Assembly: GCA_019022495.1 (NCBI GenBank) | Contig: JAFEKR010000016.1 | Span: 248,001 to 312,000 of the forward strand | DNA from: Epichloe hybrida | Taxonomy: Eukaryota > Ascomycota > Sordariomycetes > Hypocreales > Clavicipitaceae | Direction of reading: 5' to 3' | Length of the DNA stretch: 64,000 bases | Shown here: positions 49,588 to 61,881 of the stretch, one piece after another | How positions within the stretch are numbered: the first letter of the stretch is position 1 | How the letters are laid out: each line of letters opens with the position of its first letter | The notes under the pieces: model-generated | The model's database searches: none | What the model saw: only the letters and a program-made list of their open reading frames with translations | Told to the model about the DNA's origin: nothing | Position numbers and translations under genes: made by a program

Positions 49588-49601
49588 CCTGGGCTTATAA
49601 C
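49588..49601 (-). promoter_or_regulatory. Primer-binding site of copia C1 (initiator tRNA-Met anticodon half)
   Basis: The plus strand reads cctgggcttataac directly against the 5' LTR (49,602). It matches the anticodon stem-loop of eukaryotic initiator tRNA-Met (CUGGGCUCAUAAC) except that the C of CAU reads T, the change RIP makes at CpA. The minus-strand transcript is thus complementary to the tRNA up to about nucleotide 39. Priming from a 5' half-tRNA of this kind is known for Drosophila copia. C2 has the same site at 61,643-61,656. Confidence 0.6.
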
Positions 49602-49824
49602 TGTTAGGTAGGGGTGTAAATAGATGATAAAAAGTGTTTAATTTTTTAATCAATTAGAGGTGCAGACAGCAGCCGACTTTTGTACCTGAAAGGTACATAG
49701 TGCGCTATAGTAATAACTAGTCTACGGAGGTACTTCTAATACATTCGTCTCCACCGATGTCTCATCCTAGTCAATGCGCGCTCCTCGCCCACACATCCAA
49801 TGCTTCAGGGAGCTCTTCCTGACA

Positions 49825-50099
49825 ATAGTGTAGTATGTAGTGTAGTGTAGTATACTACACTACACTACAAATACTACAAGATGTAGTGTAGTGTAGTACA
49901 AAGCTCTGAATATTAGGAGACAGGAGCTTAGGCAAGGACTAATGGATTAATTTAATTAACTAATGCTATAATAGCTAATTAAAGTAGCGGATTCCTATTA
50001 AGGGATTTACTTATGTATACTTTCCTTTAATTTGCTTTTTATTGCGTTTTTAAGCTCTTTAGCCACGAAGGAAAAAGAGAGACTACTAGTGTTAATTCC
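49825..50099 (+). mobile_element. Right end of hA1 and 3' tail of copia A
   Basis: Positions 49,830-49,908 are the microsatellite-rich right end of hA1. Positions 49,917-50,099 resume copia A after the 8-bp duplication and end in the purine tract before the 3' LTR at 50,100. No coding content. Confidence 0.75.
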
Positions 50100-50163
50100 T
50101 TTAGATTTTTATTAGTTTAATTGTGGCTAAAGACTAGACTAAATTATAGGTCTAGCGCGATAT

Positions 50164-53100
50164 TGTTAGTATCTACAAGATACCATTGACCTACGCGTAG
50201 GGTTTTCGGGGTGGACTAAAGTGCACGTAATCGTTATATATTCTAGTCTATTAAGGTAAGTAAAAGAGGGATTAAATAGAAGTAAAGAGGGTGTGCTATT
50301 TATTATAGGAAAAGGGGCCTTAATTAGGGTTATTAGCGAAGAGGCTACATGTGCTAACCCTAATCGTGGCGTAGTTAGGCTAGATATGTGGGTTTGTAAT
50401 GTAACACGCTTACCTAATCAGAGGCGCGCACCCTTATTAATATTATGCTTATTTTAACACTAGAAACTCTCTCTCTTTAATACGATTGTTAACGTATAAT
50501 ATTAACAAGAGAAGTAAATAGGAATTAAGGAACGAATAAGATTAAATAATTATAAATAATATTATAAGAAAAGGGTAAGGGGAAGGGGGATAATAAACGA
50601 TAAAATCTAATCTATAAGCCTATGTAAGAATAAGTAAGCCTAATTCCTAACGCCTTTAATCTTATCAGATTAACACAAACATTACAATTACGTAACCTAC
50701 CCTTCTATCCTAATAGTTGCCTTATTGCTTGTAATAAACCTCTTAAATGCCTTATTTAGCAATACCTTTATAAATATATTAGCAAGGTTATTATTCCTAT
50801 TAATCCATCTAATCTCGCAGATCTCTTGTTGCTTGTATAATTAACAAAGGGCTATAATGTTAATTATAAGACATTTCTCCTTTATAGTACTAAGCTTAAT
50901 AAGGCATTTATATAAAGAGTATAAATTAGTATAGATAATAATAGGAATTATAGGGAGGTTTAATTAATAGGTAATTAACCTAAGTATTATTAAGACCACG
51001 TAAGCTATATTAGCACTAGCAACCATGCTATAAATCTTAGAGGCAAGCACACTTCTTATGACTCTCTTACTCTTAGTAGAGCTATAGTGTATAATATTAC
51101 CTTAGATTATAAAGGTGCTTTCCTCTTAGACTTCACTAGCTAGGATAAGCACGTAGCCTAGCTAGGAAGTAAGGTCCTAGTTATTAGTAAATAATCTATT
51201 TATAAATGCAAAAAGCTTTGCCTTTTTGAGATTAAATAGTATAAACCTTAATCCTTAGCTTAGATTATTAATTTACTATTAAATCTATTAGTTTAGGCTC
51301 TTTATATCTTAAGGTAATAGCTCTTAGTGTTATATAGTAATAGAGAGGTTAAAGTAAGCTTTAGGTTAGCAAATTAAGGTAATATACGCGCCTTAAGCTT
51401 ATTATTCTATGTATGCCTGTTTTAAATTAGTTAGCGGGATTAACTAAAGCTTTCTACTCTAGCCCTTTTACCTTAGTGTAATTATATTATTTTTAAGAGT
51501 AATAATGCTACTATTAAAGGTTAGTAGGTTCCCTGTAGAAAGGATTTGCTTTAGTTTAGTAGTAAAAGAAGTGGCTTTTAATTAATCTTTCTCTTATTAA
51601 GAGAACTTGCGGTTAGATAGTCTAATTATATTATTAGTTTGCATCCCTATATACACGAAGGTTAGGTTCTTCTTTATTATTATAAGCAGGTATAGGTTAA
51701 ACGTAGAGGTTATTATCTAGAGCATTTCTCTATAGTAATGATAATATATTACCTACTAGTAGGTGCTAGCTTCTATAATACTATATAGAGGCTTAATTAC
51801 TTATATTATCATGCCTATAGGGTATAGGTGACGGATTTAGATAGGGATTTAGGCTAGGATTATATAACTAAGAAGCATTTATGCTTACACATAGGCCTAT
51901 GTAATATTACGAAGCTAGAGGATAAGGCCTAGCAATAATAACATAGGTGCTATTACAAGAATTAATTACTAGCTAGCTTGCTGGATTGTCAGGGCCTGTG
52001 TGAGAATTGCTAGCTTCTCCTTATCGCTATAACCTTGGATTACAAGCCTTAACTTCTTATATAAATCCGTTATCTTACCCTTTACCTTGTTAATAATATA
52101 GGAATTGAAAATTTAAACTTTACTATACTCTCTTTTATTATACTTAATAAATTTAAACATGCCTTATTTAATTAGAGAATTAATCTTAGCTTTAGTAAAT
52201 AGCTTAAAGGGTTTGCTAGGGGTCTTAATAATTCCTTCCTTATATAATTAGATTATAAGCTTAAGGTTAGAGCTTTCCTTAGCTAATAGAAAGGTATTAG
52301 TCTTGTCTTTTATTTAATCTATATAATTAATATTAGATATAATAATAGGGGGGTTTTTCTAAGGTCTTCTAGGTCCTTGCCTTAGGGGATTAGCAGGAGG
52401 GGTAGCTATAGGCTATAGGGAGGTGCCTTAGTTGCTTACGCTCTTAGGAGGTCTCTTTTCATTAGGATCTTTATAAAAAGGCCTAATAGATATTAATCTA
52501 AAGGCCTTAGGGCCTTAAGGGAGCTTAAGAGTGTAGGTCTTACTCTTTATAGCTAATAGCTTATAAGGGCTTGCCTATCCTTTACCTTTATGCTATATGC
52601 GTATAAGTAATCCTAGTGGGAGGTTAATGGTTACAGAGGTGTTAGGACTATTCCTTATAGCAAGGGTATTACTAACTTTCCGCTAGGCATAAATACGCTT
52701 AACTTCCTTTATTACTAGTTAGATTACAAGGGCTTGCTACGTAATATCTAGTAATAAAGGCAATTCCTTAACTATATAAGAATACGCGCTAAAAATAAGG
52801 ATTATTAGTATAAGACTATTTAATCCTATAGTGTTATTCATAGCTTTAACTACTATTTATAATGCTACGGGCTCTAGTGTTATTAGGCATTCCTATTGGA
52901 TAATATTATAGGCTCTTTAGAGCGGCCTATAATATTACTTAACCTTACTAATGCTATAGTAAGCCTTAATGGGGATGTCTTTAATCTTAATTACTATTAA
53001 TGATGTAAGCTGCTTAAATTCCTTACCTCTAAAGGTTATTCTAGTATCTATAATAATTAAATCCGGGGGGCCTAGATAGACGTTAATCTAGTAAAGATAG

Positions 53101-56100
53101 AGTGCTTCTTATATAGTCTTTATAAAGATATCTTTAATAAATCTAGCTATATTAAAGGATATAGCTATATTAATAACTTATAGAATAGGGCGGTTACTAT
53201 TAAGATATATAATGTCTATAATGATTTCGTAATTATAGGTATATTTATCCTAAAGAGTAAATTTAAACTAATATAAGCTATCTATATGTAATTAGCACTG
53301 CTAGCAAACCTTAGTTAGTTTCTTGATAGCTTTAAACTTAACCTTATACCCTAATTTATATAGTAAATTATAAAGATATTAAACTAAAGGGTGTCTAAAG
53401 CGTTAATATAATTAGCGAAGCTTAATCTCTATAAGATAACTCTAAGTAACACTTTCTTTTTTATTAAGAAGTATCTATACATGCCCTTATTTACGTATAA
53501 TAGGAACCTTAATATTCCCTTGTTATAAAACGTTCTCTAATGTGTGGAAATTAATCTTTAGGCAGGTTATATTATTAAGGTATAAGAGAAAGGGAGTGTT
53601 TATAGGGATTACCTAAAAGAGAATAATTCTAAACGGAGTTAGTACTTTAATTAATCTAAGTGCCTTAATTAGTTCTCTAGGGCTAAATTTAATCTTTATC
53701 TTCCTAGTATCTAACTTATTAAGCGTAATAGTTAGTATTACACTTTATAAAGCTAAGAATTAAGGGTAGCCTACTAATAAACATCCCGTAGCACCTGTGT
53801 TAGCTATAATGCCTTTAAAGGTTTCGGATGAATATTATTCTTTAAGTGTAAATATGCTTAGTGCCTTATCTAGTTTTTAAAGATTAAATAGATCTTTCTT
53901 AACTAGAGCATAAGTTATTACTTTACTAGTAAGAATCTTAGTGATTATATAGCTATTATAGGTAATCCTATATGTAAAGAAGCTTATAGGCACTTAGCTA
54001 TTGCTATCTTCTTTACTAAAACCAAGTTCTATTAGGTATTAGTTAATATCATTATCCTTAGCTAATTTAGGATTATTATTGCCTTTATACTATGTTAGGA
54101 ATGTATTATATAAAGAAGCTATTAAGTCTATGTAAGAGTGATTCTTAAATCATTAGAATGCCTTCTTCTAGTCCTTATCTAAGTGTTTAGTTAACTAATA
54201 ACCTTCTTTACCACATATATAACACTTTTTTAAGTGTTAAGGCTTACTCTTTAATAAAGATTAACTATACTAGGCTTCCTTGCCTTTTCTATTATACTTA
54301 TAGTTAGTCTAAAAGTGTTCCTTAGTGCTAGCTTCTATAAGGAACTACTACTAATTAATTAAAGCTTTAGATTCGCTAATTAACATTCTTATTTGTTCGT
54401 AAAAGTATTAGAGGTTAACAGGAGAATTAATAATATAAGCCTTACATTCTAGGATTCCTTTGCAAGTATTTAGAATCTAACTACAGAGGTCTAATTCTAA
54501 CTAGGATCCATAAGGATTTGCCCTTTAGAGATTTAAAAGCTTTATTATAAGGTCTTTAAAGCACTTAATCTTTAATTTACTAGGGTTCTCTTAGATAATT
54601 ATAAGTAGTTATAATCTTCCCTATAATAGATAGTTCTTTTAATATATATTATCTATCTTAAACTTTTACCTAATCCTACAGATAAGAGTTAGGAGATCTT
54701 AGGGGTCTCCTTAGCCTAAAAGGTTCTCTAAGAAGTACTATAGAGGTCTTCCTTTTAGTATAAACTTAAAACTATAGCCTAACTATTCTTATATAATTCC
54801 TAGTATCTTACACTTTCTTTAATAAGTTAAGAGCTTAATATTAAGAACGTTATACTCCCTAGCGCTATACTTAATGCTTTTATTACTATAGAATTTATTA
54901 AGATTAAGTAGTTACTTTAATAAGGGTTAGCCTATCTCCTAAGGGGGAATAGAGATAATTAAATCTTATAGAAGAGGTACTATAGTCCTAGATTATAGAG
55001 GGGGATTATAATGCCTTATTATAGGAGGGGAAATAAGGGGGGTCTAGGGTTATAGTTAAGGGCTTATAATAGGGGGATTACCTTTACTATTATACCTTTG
55101 CCTCACACTTAGTATGCTTAGGGATTAGTATAACGGAATTTAGGAATAGAATAGGAGTGATTATAGTGGTTAAGGGGATTAGGGATAACGTAAAGTAATT
55201 AGTTACTTTAGTTAATCTCTAAAAGAAGGGATACTAATAGGAAGGAGGTCTTTATAGAAGTCCTTCTCTGCTATTTACCTCTTAAAGGGGGAATACTTCC
55301 TAGTAACTTCCTGTATTTCTTCTTCTTTCTAGTTATAGAATCTATTATAGTTAATAACATCTTTAAGCAAGACTACTATCTTATAGTAACTCTATAGGTC
55401 TATATAAACGCTGCTAAAGAAAAGAAAGTCTTAAAGACTCTTTATAGCTTTAGGATTTACTACTTAGAATATTTCTTATTTCTATTCTCTAAAGTTATTA
55501 CTAAAGATAGTAAATAGGGTTTATAAGTATAGGTTCTTATATTTATAGGTTACTTTCTTAATAAGAATCTAGGCTATAAGCTCTTTAGGGGTAGTGTTTG
55601 CTTTAAGATTAAATAATTCCTTATTCTTTAGTGCTTATTATATAATATATTAGTATAAATTAGGGGATATGTAGTTAAGGAGGTAAGATATAACTTATAA
55701 ATTAGCTTCTCTTCTAGTATCCTTAGGGGGGAAGGTACGTTTATAATTAAAGGGAATGTCTTAGGCTCTAGATCCCTCTAGTTAATCTTAATGTTTTACT
55801 ATAATATTAGTAGTAAATAAGGGGGTAAGGGAAATAGAGAATTAATAGAAGTCTAAAGGATTATAAGTAAAGCTATTATCTTTATCCCTTAGTAAGTTTA
55901 ATTAAATAATTAAGGATAGGTTAGGTTAGTTACTAACTAGGCCTTAATTAATTTAATAAGCTTAGATTTAGTATAGAGCTAGTTATAGTTACTTAAGGTA
56001 AAAGGAGAGCTAGATTATACTTCTTCCTTAGCATATTTAGTATCTTAGAGTAGCACTTTCTCTTTTATAAGGTAAGTTCTTAATACTAATACCTCTTCTA

Positions 56101-56442
56101 TAAACCTTGCTAATCTATAGTATTTATAGAGATAACTACTAATTAGTATTAGTATCTATAGGATACTATTAACCTATGTGTAGGGTTTTCGGGGTGAACT
56201 AAAGTATATATAATTATTATATATTCTAGTCTATTAAGGTAAGTAAAAGAGGGATTAAATAGAAGCAAAGAGGGTACGCTATTTATCATAGGAAAAGGGG
56301 CCTTAATTAGGGTTATTAGTGAAGAGGCCACATATGCTAACCCCAATCGCGGCGCGGTCGGGCCAGACATGTAGGTCCGCGATGCAACGCGCCCACACAA
56401 TCAGAGGCGCGCACCCTTGTTAATATCATGCTTGTTCTAACA
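50164..56442 (-). mobile_element. Full-length copia B, inserted in the 3' LTR of copia A
   Basis: LTRs start at 50,164 (tgttagtatctacaag) and 56,147 and end ttctaaca at 56,442. The duplication gatat is perfect (50,159-50,163 and 56,443-56,447). It is 6,279 bp, transcribed right to left, with a purine tract (aaagagagagag on the minus strand) beside the left LTR. gag lies on the right with a zinc knuckle at 54,183-54,224, integrase near 52.9-53.1 kb and RNase H at 50.69-50.95 kb. It is moderately RIP-mutated, with stops throughout. It is the parent type of the 1,309-bp element at 36,617. Confidence 0.88.
50650..54300 (-). pseudogene. Copia B gag-pol remnant
   Basis: Minus strand: zinc knuckle CYICGKEGY then LTKH (54,224-54,183; the pattern of fungal copia CxxC-x4-C/Y-x4-H knuckles, with Trp changed to a stop); integrase NVYLGPPDLIIIDTRITFRG (about 53,090-53,030) followed by DIPIKAYYSIGKVKQYY; RNase H YTNLYSLYKCLIKLSTIKEK (about 50,940-50,880), then EIRWINRNNNLANIFIK. 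Integrase precedes RNase H, so Ty1/copia. All domains carry stops. Confidence 0.65.
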
Positions 56443-59400
56443 GATATATATAATGTGATTAGCTGCATTAATTCGCTACCCCCTCTTTTGCCCTATATAT
56501 AAGTTTCGCTTACTTTCCTAGTATCTAGACTTTCCCTCTCTTTTTCCTCTTTCCTTCCTAGCTAATTTAATTAACTATCATTAACTTCAATCATACGGGA
56601 TTACCCTTATACCTGCGCAGGACCTTGGTGTAACCAACAAATATCTTATCCTAGTAAATGCGTAACCCTTGCTTATATATCTAATACTTTAGGGAGCTCT
56701 TCCTAATATACCCCCTATAGCTAAGATATTTATTAAAGCTAATAATCTAAGCTATAGGAAGAGATTATAAATAATCTCTAGTATTATAATTAGGTAGGAA
56801 TCTCCCTTAGGCTAATTCTATAGTAGAAATCCCTATATATTTAACCTAATAAAGGCTTTATAAAGCTATCTATAAGTATCTTAGAGGTCTTTATTTAATT
56901 TACCTTAATATTACCTATTATATATTACTCTTAAATCCATATTTAATTTATATTAAGGTACTTAAAGCTAGTTTAAAGCCTTCCTTCTATATATTTAGTA
57001 ATCTATATTATTTACTTATTATTATACTAGATAATTAAGAGTAGTAGTATATATACATTAATATTATAAAGTAGCTTACTAAGAGAAATACGCTTTTTTA
57101 TACTATAATTTAGGGTAAAGAGCTTTGCTTCTATACTTAAAGTTATTATATAATATTACCTCCTAGACTTCTAATTAATTATAGCACTATATATAATAAA
57201 AACGTAGCCTTATATTAACTTCTAAGTCTTAGGGTTATTACTAAGTAAAGTATCTATACTAGAAAATAATATATTAAAGCTATCTACGCCTAAGTATTAT
57301 AAGCAAAGCTTCTTTATATTCTAAGCGTATAATAAAGCACCTTATACTAGCTTAATATGCTTTACTAATAGATTTATTATAAAAGAGGCTAGCTTTAAAG
57401 CTATAAACACTATATTAGGTCTTCTAATAATATAAAGGTACACTAAAGAGCCTATAATTACTTTATAGTAGCTGATTTCTTTGTCTAAAGCTTTATTATT
57501 ATTTAGGTAAATTATAGCTATTAGAAAAGGAGCTATAATTAAGCTCTTTAACTTATGATTAATAATATTAGGAATAAATTTCTAAGCAATCTTTTAAATA
57601 TATAATTCCTATAATAACCACATCTCTTTAGTATTACGATTTCTAATGATTTTAATGCCTAGGAATCACTTTAATTTACCTTAGTCCTTAACATCTAGGC
57701 TATTTATTAATTACTTATATAATTCTTTGAATTTTACTTTAGATTCATTAGGGTATAGCACTATAATATTATTTATGTAGAAAAATAGGATAAAATTATC
57801 CTTTATAAAGATATATAGGTCTTCTTTCCCTTAGATAAAGCTAAGCTTTAAAAGGAATCTTATTAAATAAAGAAACTATTATTAAGGAGCTTCCTATAGC
57901 CTATATAATACTTTAATTATCTTCTAGAGATAACCTTTTATATTTATACCCTCTAGGGGCTTATAAAAGATAGGTTCTTTAAGTTCTATATATAGGAAGG
58001 CATTCTAAATATTATATTATTTAGTATTAAGATTATTAGTATAATAAACTATAAGTAGTATTTATAGAGATTAAGAAGTAAGTGTTATAGTATAGTTATT
58101 AAGGTTATTCTTTAGTTATTAATTACCTTATACTACTATTTAAGCCTTAAACTCTATAACTATACTCTTTTTATTAGTTTTATATTTAAAAACCTAGCTA
58201 AGGTCAATAATTTCCTTATGCTTATTAGAATTAATTAGTTCCTTAGGTATATTCTCCTAGTAGTTTAAGGATAGAAGCTTTAAAAGCTTCTTTATAATTA
58301 CTTCCTTCTAGTAGTTATAAATTATAATATAGTAATGCTATTACCTAGTAATAATAGGTAGGTTCTAGAGGTATATCTTTAATTTATAAGTTATATTAAG
58401 TTCCTTAGAATACTATAGAGAAAGTAAAAGAAAAGTATACTTACTTAGCTTTTCTTAAATCTAGTTATAATATTATTTAGATTAATACTATTATTATAGG
58501 GACTATAATTCTCTATAGTCTTACTACTCTTAGTAGTAATTTCGCTAGTCTCTATGGTAGTCTTTGCGTGTTTAGTGGTTATATTACTTATAAATTTATT
58601 AATCTTATAAAATAGCATATTATTACCTTATACCTAAAGCTTTATATTCTCTATAGTTACTAGTGCCTTATAAGAAGAGTTAGGAGGGGTTAAAAGAGCA
58701 CTAATATAGCTACTTTCTTACCCTAATATATAAGGTAGTGTTTTTAATTTAAACTAATTATTTTCTTACTTTATAACTAAGGGCTAAAAGTTATAATTCT
58801 CCTTTTCTAGGTCTATTCCTATAAGGTCTTAACTAATTTCTTTATTAAGGTTTTTAGCTTTAAGCTTTTTAAGTAGAATAATTATTAATATCTTCTCTTT
58901 CTAGGCTAATTTAATCTCTTCTTCTAGTTTAAAGAATAAGGCCTTATTAAACCATACACACGCTAATATAATAACCTTATAATTACAAAGGGTTAGAACC
59001 TAGATAATATACTAAGATTTGCCCTTATAACTTATAAGGTATTTAATATAAGCTTTTTACTCTAACTAAGGGATTATATTATTGAATTTAATATACTCTA
59101 GAGCTTTTGTTATTATAGGAAACGCCTTATATCCGTAAGCTTATAGGTGCGAAATTAAGGGCTTTTAGATTTCGAATATTTATGAATACGTAGGGATGGT
59201 TTTCCTAGCCTAATTCTACTAAAGTTTATATAGTATAATCTATTTCCTATAATGCTTAAAAGGCGCTTAATTTAATAGATAAACCGCCGTATTAAAGATC
59301 TTATTATTAAGTTCTAACGGGAATCTAGCCTCTAGACTTAATATATAAGCCTTTTGCTTAACTACACCCCTAGATCTCTTACTATTCTAACTAAGTGTTA

Positions 59401-61881
59401 AGGGAGCTGAATTATAGACTATAATGCCTATAAGGGCTATCTTATCCTTTATATTCTCTATAAAGAGAGCTTTTTTAATATTACTATGGAAATTATAGCT
59501 AAACCCTAAATTAAGTGCTTAGAAACACTACTATTATATAAAAGCTATTATAAATCCTATTCTTTAATTTAAATAAGTAAAAGAATTATATTAAGGTTAT
59601 AAGGTATGTAAAAACACACTAATACTTATTACTATTCTCATAAGGAGAGTTATAGTACTCTAGATTAACTAAAAGCCTATAGCCTAGGCCTTAAGGAAGC
59701 CCTTTAGGTATAACCTAGAATCTCTAGCGCTTAGCTTTGCCTATAGCATAGATCTTATACTCTATAAGCTTAGGTCCTATTAATTTAATACTTAAAGTTA
59801 CATTAGTAAGCTCTATAAAAGCCCTTTTACCTAGATAACCACTTTTATAATACTAGAGATCTATATCTTCTCTTATAGGTAGCCTTAGAGCTCTGCTTAA
59901 TATCGCGTTAGCCTCTTTTAGGTCTTCTAATAGCCTTAAAAGCATATAAAGCTTATTAATATTATATACCCTAGCTATAGGCTAATTTCCTTTGTAAAGA
60001 AATCCCTTCTTTTAATTCTAGAAAATAATTGCTTTTATTATAATTATTGCTAATACTAGATTAACATGGAATTTAGGAATAAATAAAGCTAACTCTAATA
60101 TAATAGTTCTTGCACTTTGTAATACAGGATCTATAATAGATATACTTATAGGCCCTTAACCTAAAGCTACATAGGTTATACCACTAGCCTTAACCTCTAT
60201 TGTAATATCCTTATTGAATTTAAATTATTTAAACTATTAGATAGTATTAAAGATATAAATATTTGCCCTAGAGTTATAGAGGACTATATTCCTTCTTAAT
60301 TCTAAGTTATTCCCTATATTTAATAAATTTACACTTTCCTTTAATAATTTATTACGCTTAAAGCATATAAATAATAATATATTAGCTAACTTTTTGCTTA
60401 GAGTAATAGCTACTAAGTTATTTATAGGGTTTTATAAAGGCATAATAATCTTATTACCCTTTTTCTCTAGCTTCTAATTTATAGCCTTTAATTTCTCCTA
60501 TAGGTTAGCCTTAAGATACTTCTTAATATTCTCTTTAGAGTTTTTCCTAACTTCCTAGTTCTTTAGAGTAGCCTCTAGCTTATAGAGAGCCTTAAATAAA
60601 TTATAGGATTCCTATTACTTTATAGTATTCTTCATATTATAATTTATATATCTAGGGCACTTAGGCCTTTCTAGCTTTATTAAATTATTTAATCTATTAC
60701 TTATAAGAGTATTAGTAGTCTTTAGTTCTTTTAGTAAAGTCTTATAGTCCCTTTTAAACTTAGTAATAGCTTTAATTAAGCTTATTTTTATCCCTTTATT
60801 AAGTAAGTTATTCTATTTCTTTAAAAATAACTTATATTTACTTTAAAGAGGCGTAATAAACTTATATAGTATTATCTCTTTAGTCTATTAGGTCTTAAGG
60901 TCTAGATAATTTTTCTAAAGTACTTTAATTATTATAGCTTACTTATACTAATTATAAGTACCTTTAGCTTATAAATAATTATTTAAATAGTTCTCTATAA
61001 GGATTAGTATTTTCTTTATATTTAGCTTATACTACTTATAAAGAAGTAAGAGTATCCTTTAAATATAATATTAAATAGACTTCTTCTTCTTAACCTTAGT
61101 ATTAAAGTTAAGGGAATCTTAAATATTCCTTAAAAGGGTCTTATAAATATATTCCCTAATCTTTAGTATTTATTTAGCTAGATTATAATACTTTAGAAGC
61201 TTAAATTAAAGCTTTTTATATTTAAAATTAAAGTAATCTTTTATATCTTTATATACTAGCTTCTAATCTTTAAGAGTATTAGGGTTATTCTTTATAATCT
61301 CTAGTCCCTAACCCCTCTATAAGTACATAGGTATTATAGGTTCTTTAAGTAATTTAACCTTATTTAGGTTAATATACTCCTAGACCCTATAAGATTCTAT
61401 GTAATTCTTAATCTATATAAACTACTTAATCTAGTCCTTCTTTAATAATAATACTATATTTAGGGTTTCTTTAGATATATTAAAGGGGAATACACTATAT
61501 AAGGGAAGCGTAGGATATATTAGTTAACTATTAATTAATATAATAAGGGCGTTTATCTTGTGATATTAGCAAGCGTTAATTGAATTAATATAACGGAGCT
61601 AATAACCTTTAAAGATAATGATAAATTTAGTAATAGAAGCCACCTAGGCTTATAACTATTAGGTAAGGGTGTAAATAAATAATAAAAAGTGTTTAATTTA
61701 ATTAATTAGAGGTGTAAATAGTAGCTAACTTTTATACCTAAAAGGTACATAGTGCGCTATAGTAATAACTAGTCTACAGAGGTACTTCTAATATATTCGT
61801 CCCCACCGATGTCTTATCCTAGTTAATGCGCGACCCTCGCCCACACATCCGATGCTTTAGGGAGCTCTTCCTGACACTTAT

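Larger units (their letters stand above)
44413..49824 (-). mobile_element. Copia C1: complete, youngest, least RIP-mutated
   Basis: LTRs of 223 bp (44,413-44,635 and 49,602-49,824) start tgtcaggtagggg or tgttaggtagggg and end cctgaca in the intact copy. The duplication atagt is perfect (44,408-44,412 and 49,825-49,829). It is 5,412 bp and transcribed right to left. The inner edge of the left LTR has a purine tract on the minus strand (tatggggggta). gag lies near 48.5-49.5 kb, protease/gag-pre-integrase near 47.7-48.2 kb, integrase near 46.9-47.6 kb, RT near 45.4-46.3 kb and RNase H near 44.8-45.4 kb. CpA/TpG survive in much of it, yet stops remain in every domain. Confidence 0.9.
42392..49908. 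mobile_element. hAT-like non-coding element hA1, interrupted by copia C1
   Basis: The left end is CAGAGCTTTGCATGTAGTG and the inverse of the right end is CAGAGCTTTGTACTACACT. The 8-bp duplication aatattag is perfect (42,384-42,391 and 49,909-49,916). Minus C1 it is about 2.1 kb. It has gtagtgtagt subterminal repeats, five or six tandem units near 43.2-43.75 kb with aaaagtgggtctaaagtggg, and the aagctattat array near 44.14-44.32 kb. No transposase was found. Confidence 0.8.
34303..56639 (+). mobile_element. Copia A, inserted in the left LTR of C2 and itself carrying four insertions
   Basis: The LTR starts tgttaattccttcgg (34,303) and the 3' LTR ends gtaaccaaca (56,639). The duplication aatat is perfect (34,298-34,302 and 56,640-56,644). 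The 5' LTR (to 35,165) is split by the TRIM, the gag by the short B, the pol by hA1, and the 3' LTR (from 50,100) by full-length B. Removing these leaves about 6.6 kb. A purine tract gaaggaaaaagagagactac precedes the 3' LTR at 50,077. gag remnants run from about 35.8 to 39.1 kb, integrase from about 39.6 to 40.1 kb and RNase H from 41,838 to 42,370. All are broken by stops. Confidence 0.88.
34147..61876 (-). mobile_element. Copia C2: oldest, outermost element of the nest
   Basis: The LTRs begin tgtcaggtagggg and end cctgaca. The right LTR is 61,657-61,876. The left LTR is split into 34,147-34,302 and 56,640 onward by the insertion of copia A. The 5-bp duplication cttat is perfect (34,142-34,146 and 61,877-61,881). 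Without the insert the element is about 5.39 kb, close to the 5.41 kb of its sister C1. Coding runs right to left. It is much more RIP-mutated than C1: aligned positions that read tg or ca in C1 mostly read ta here, and no domain is open. Confidence 0.88.
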
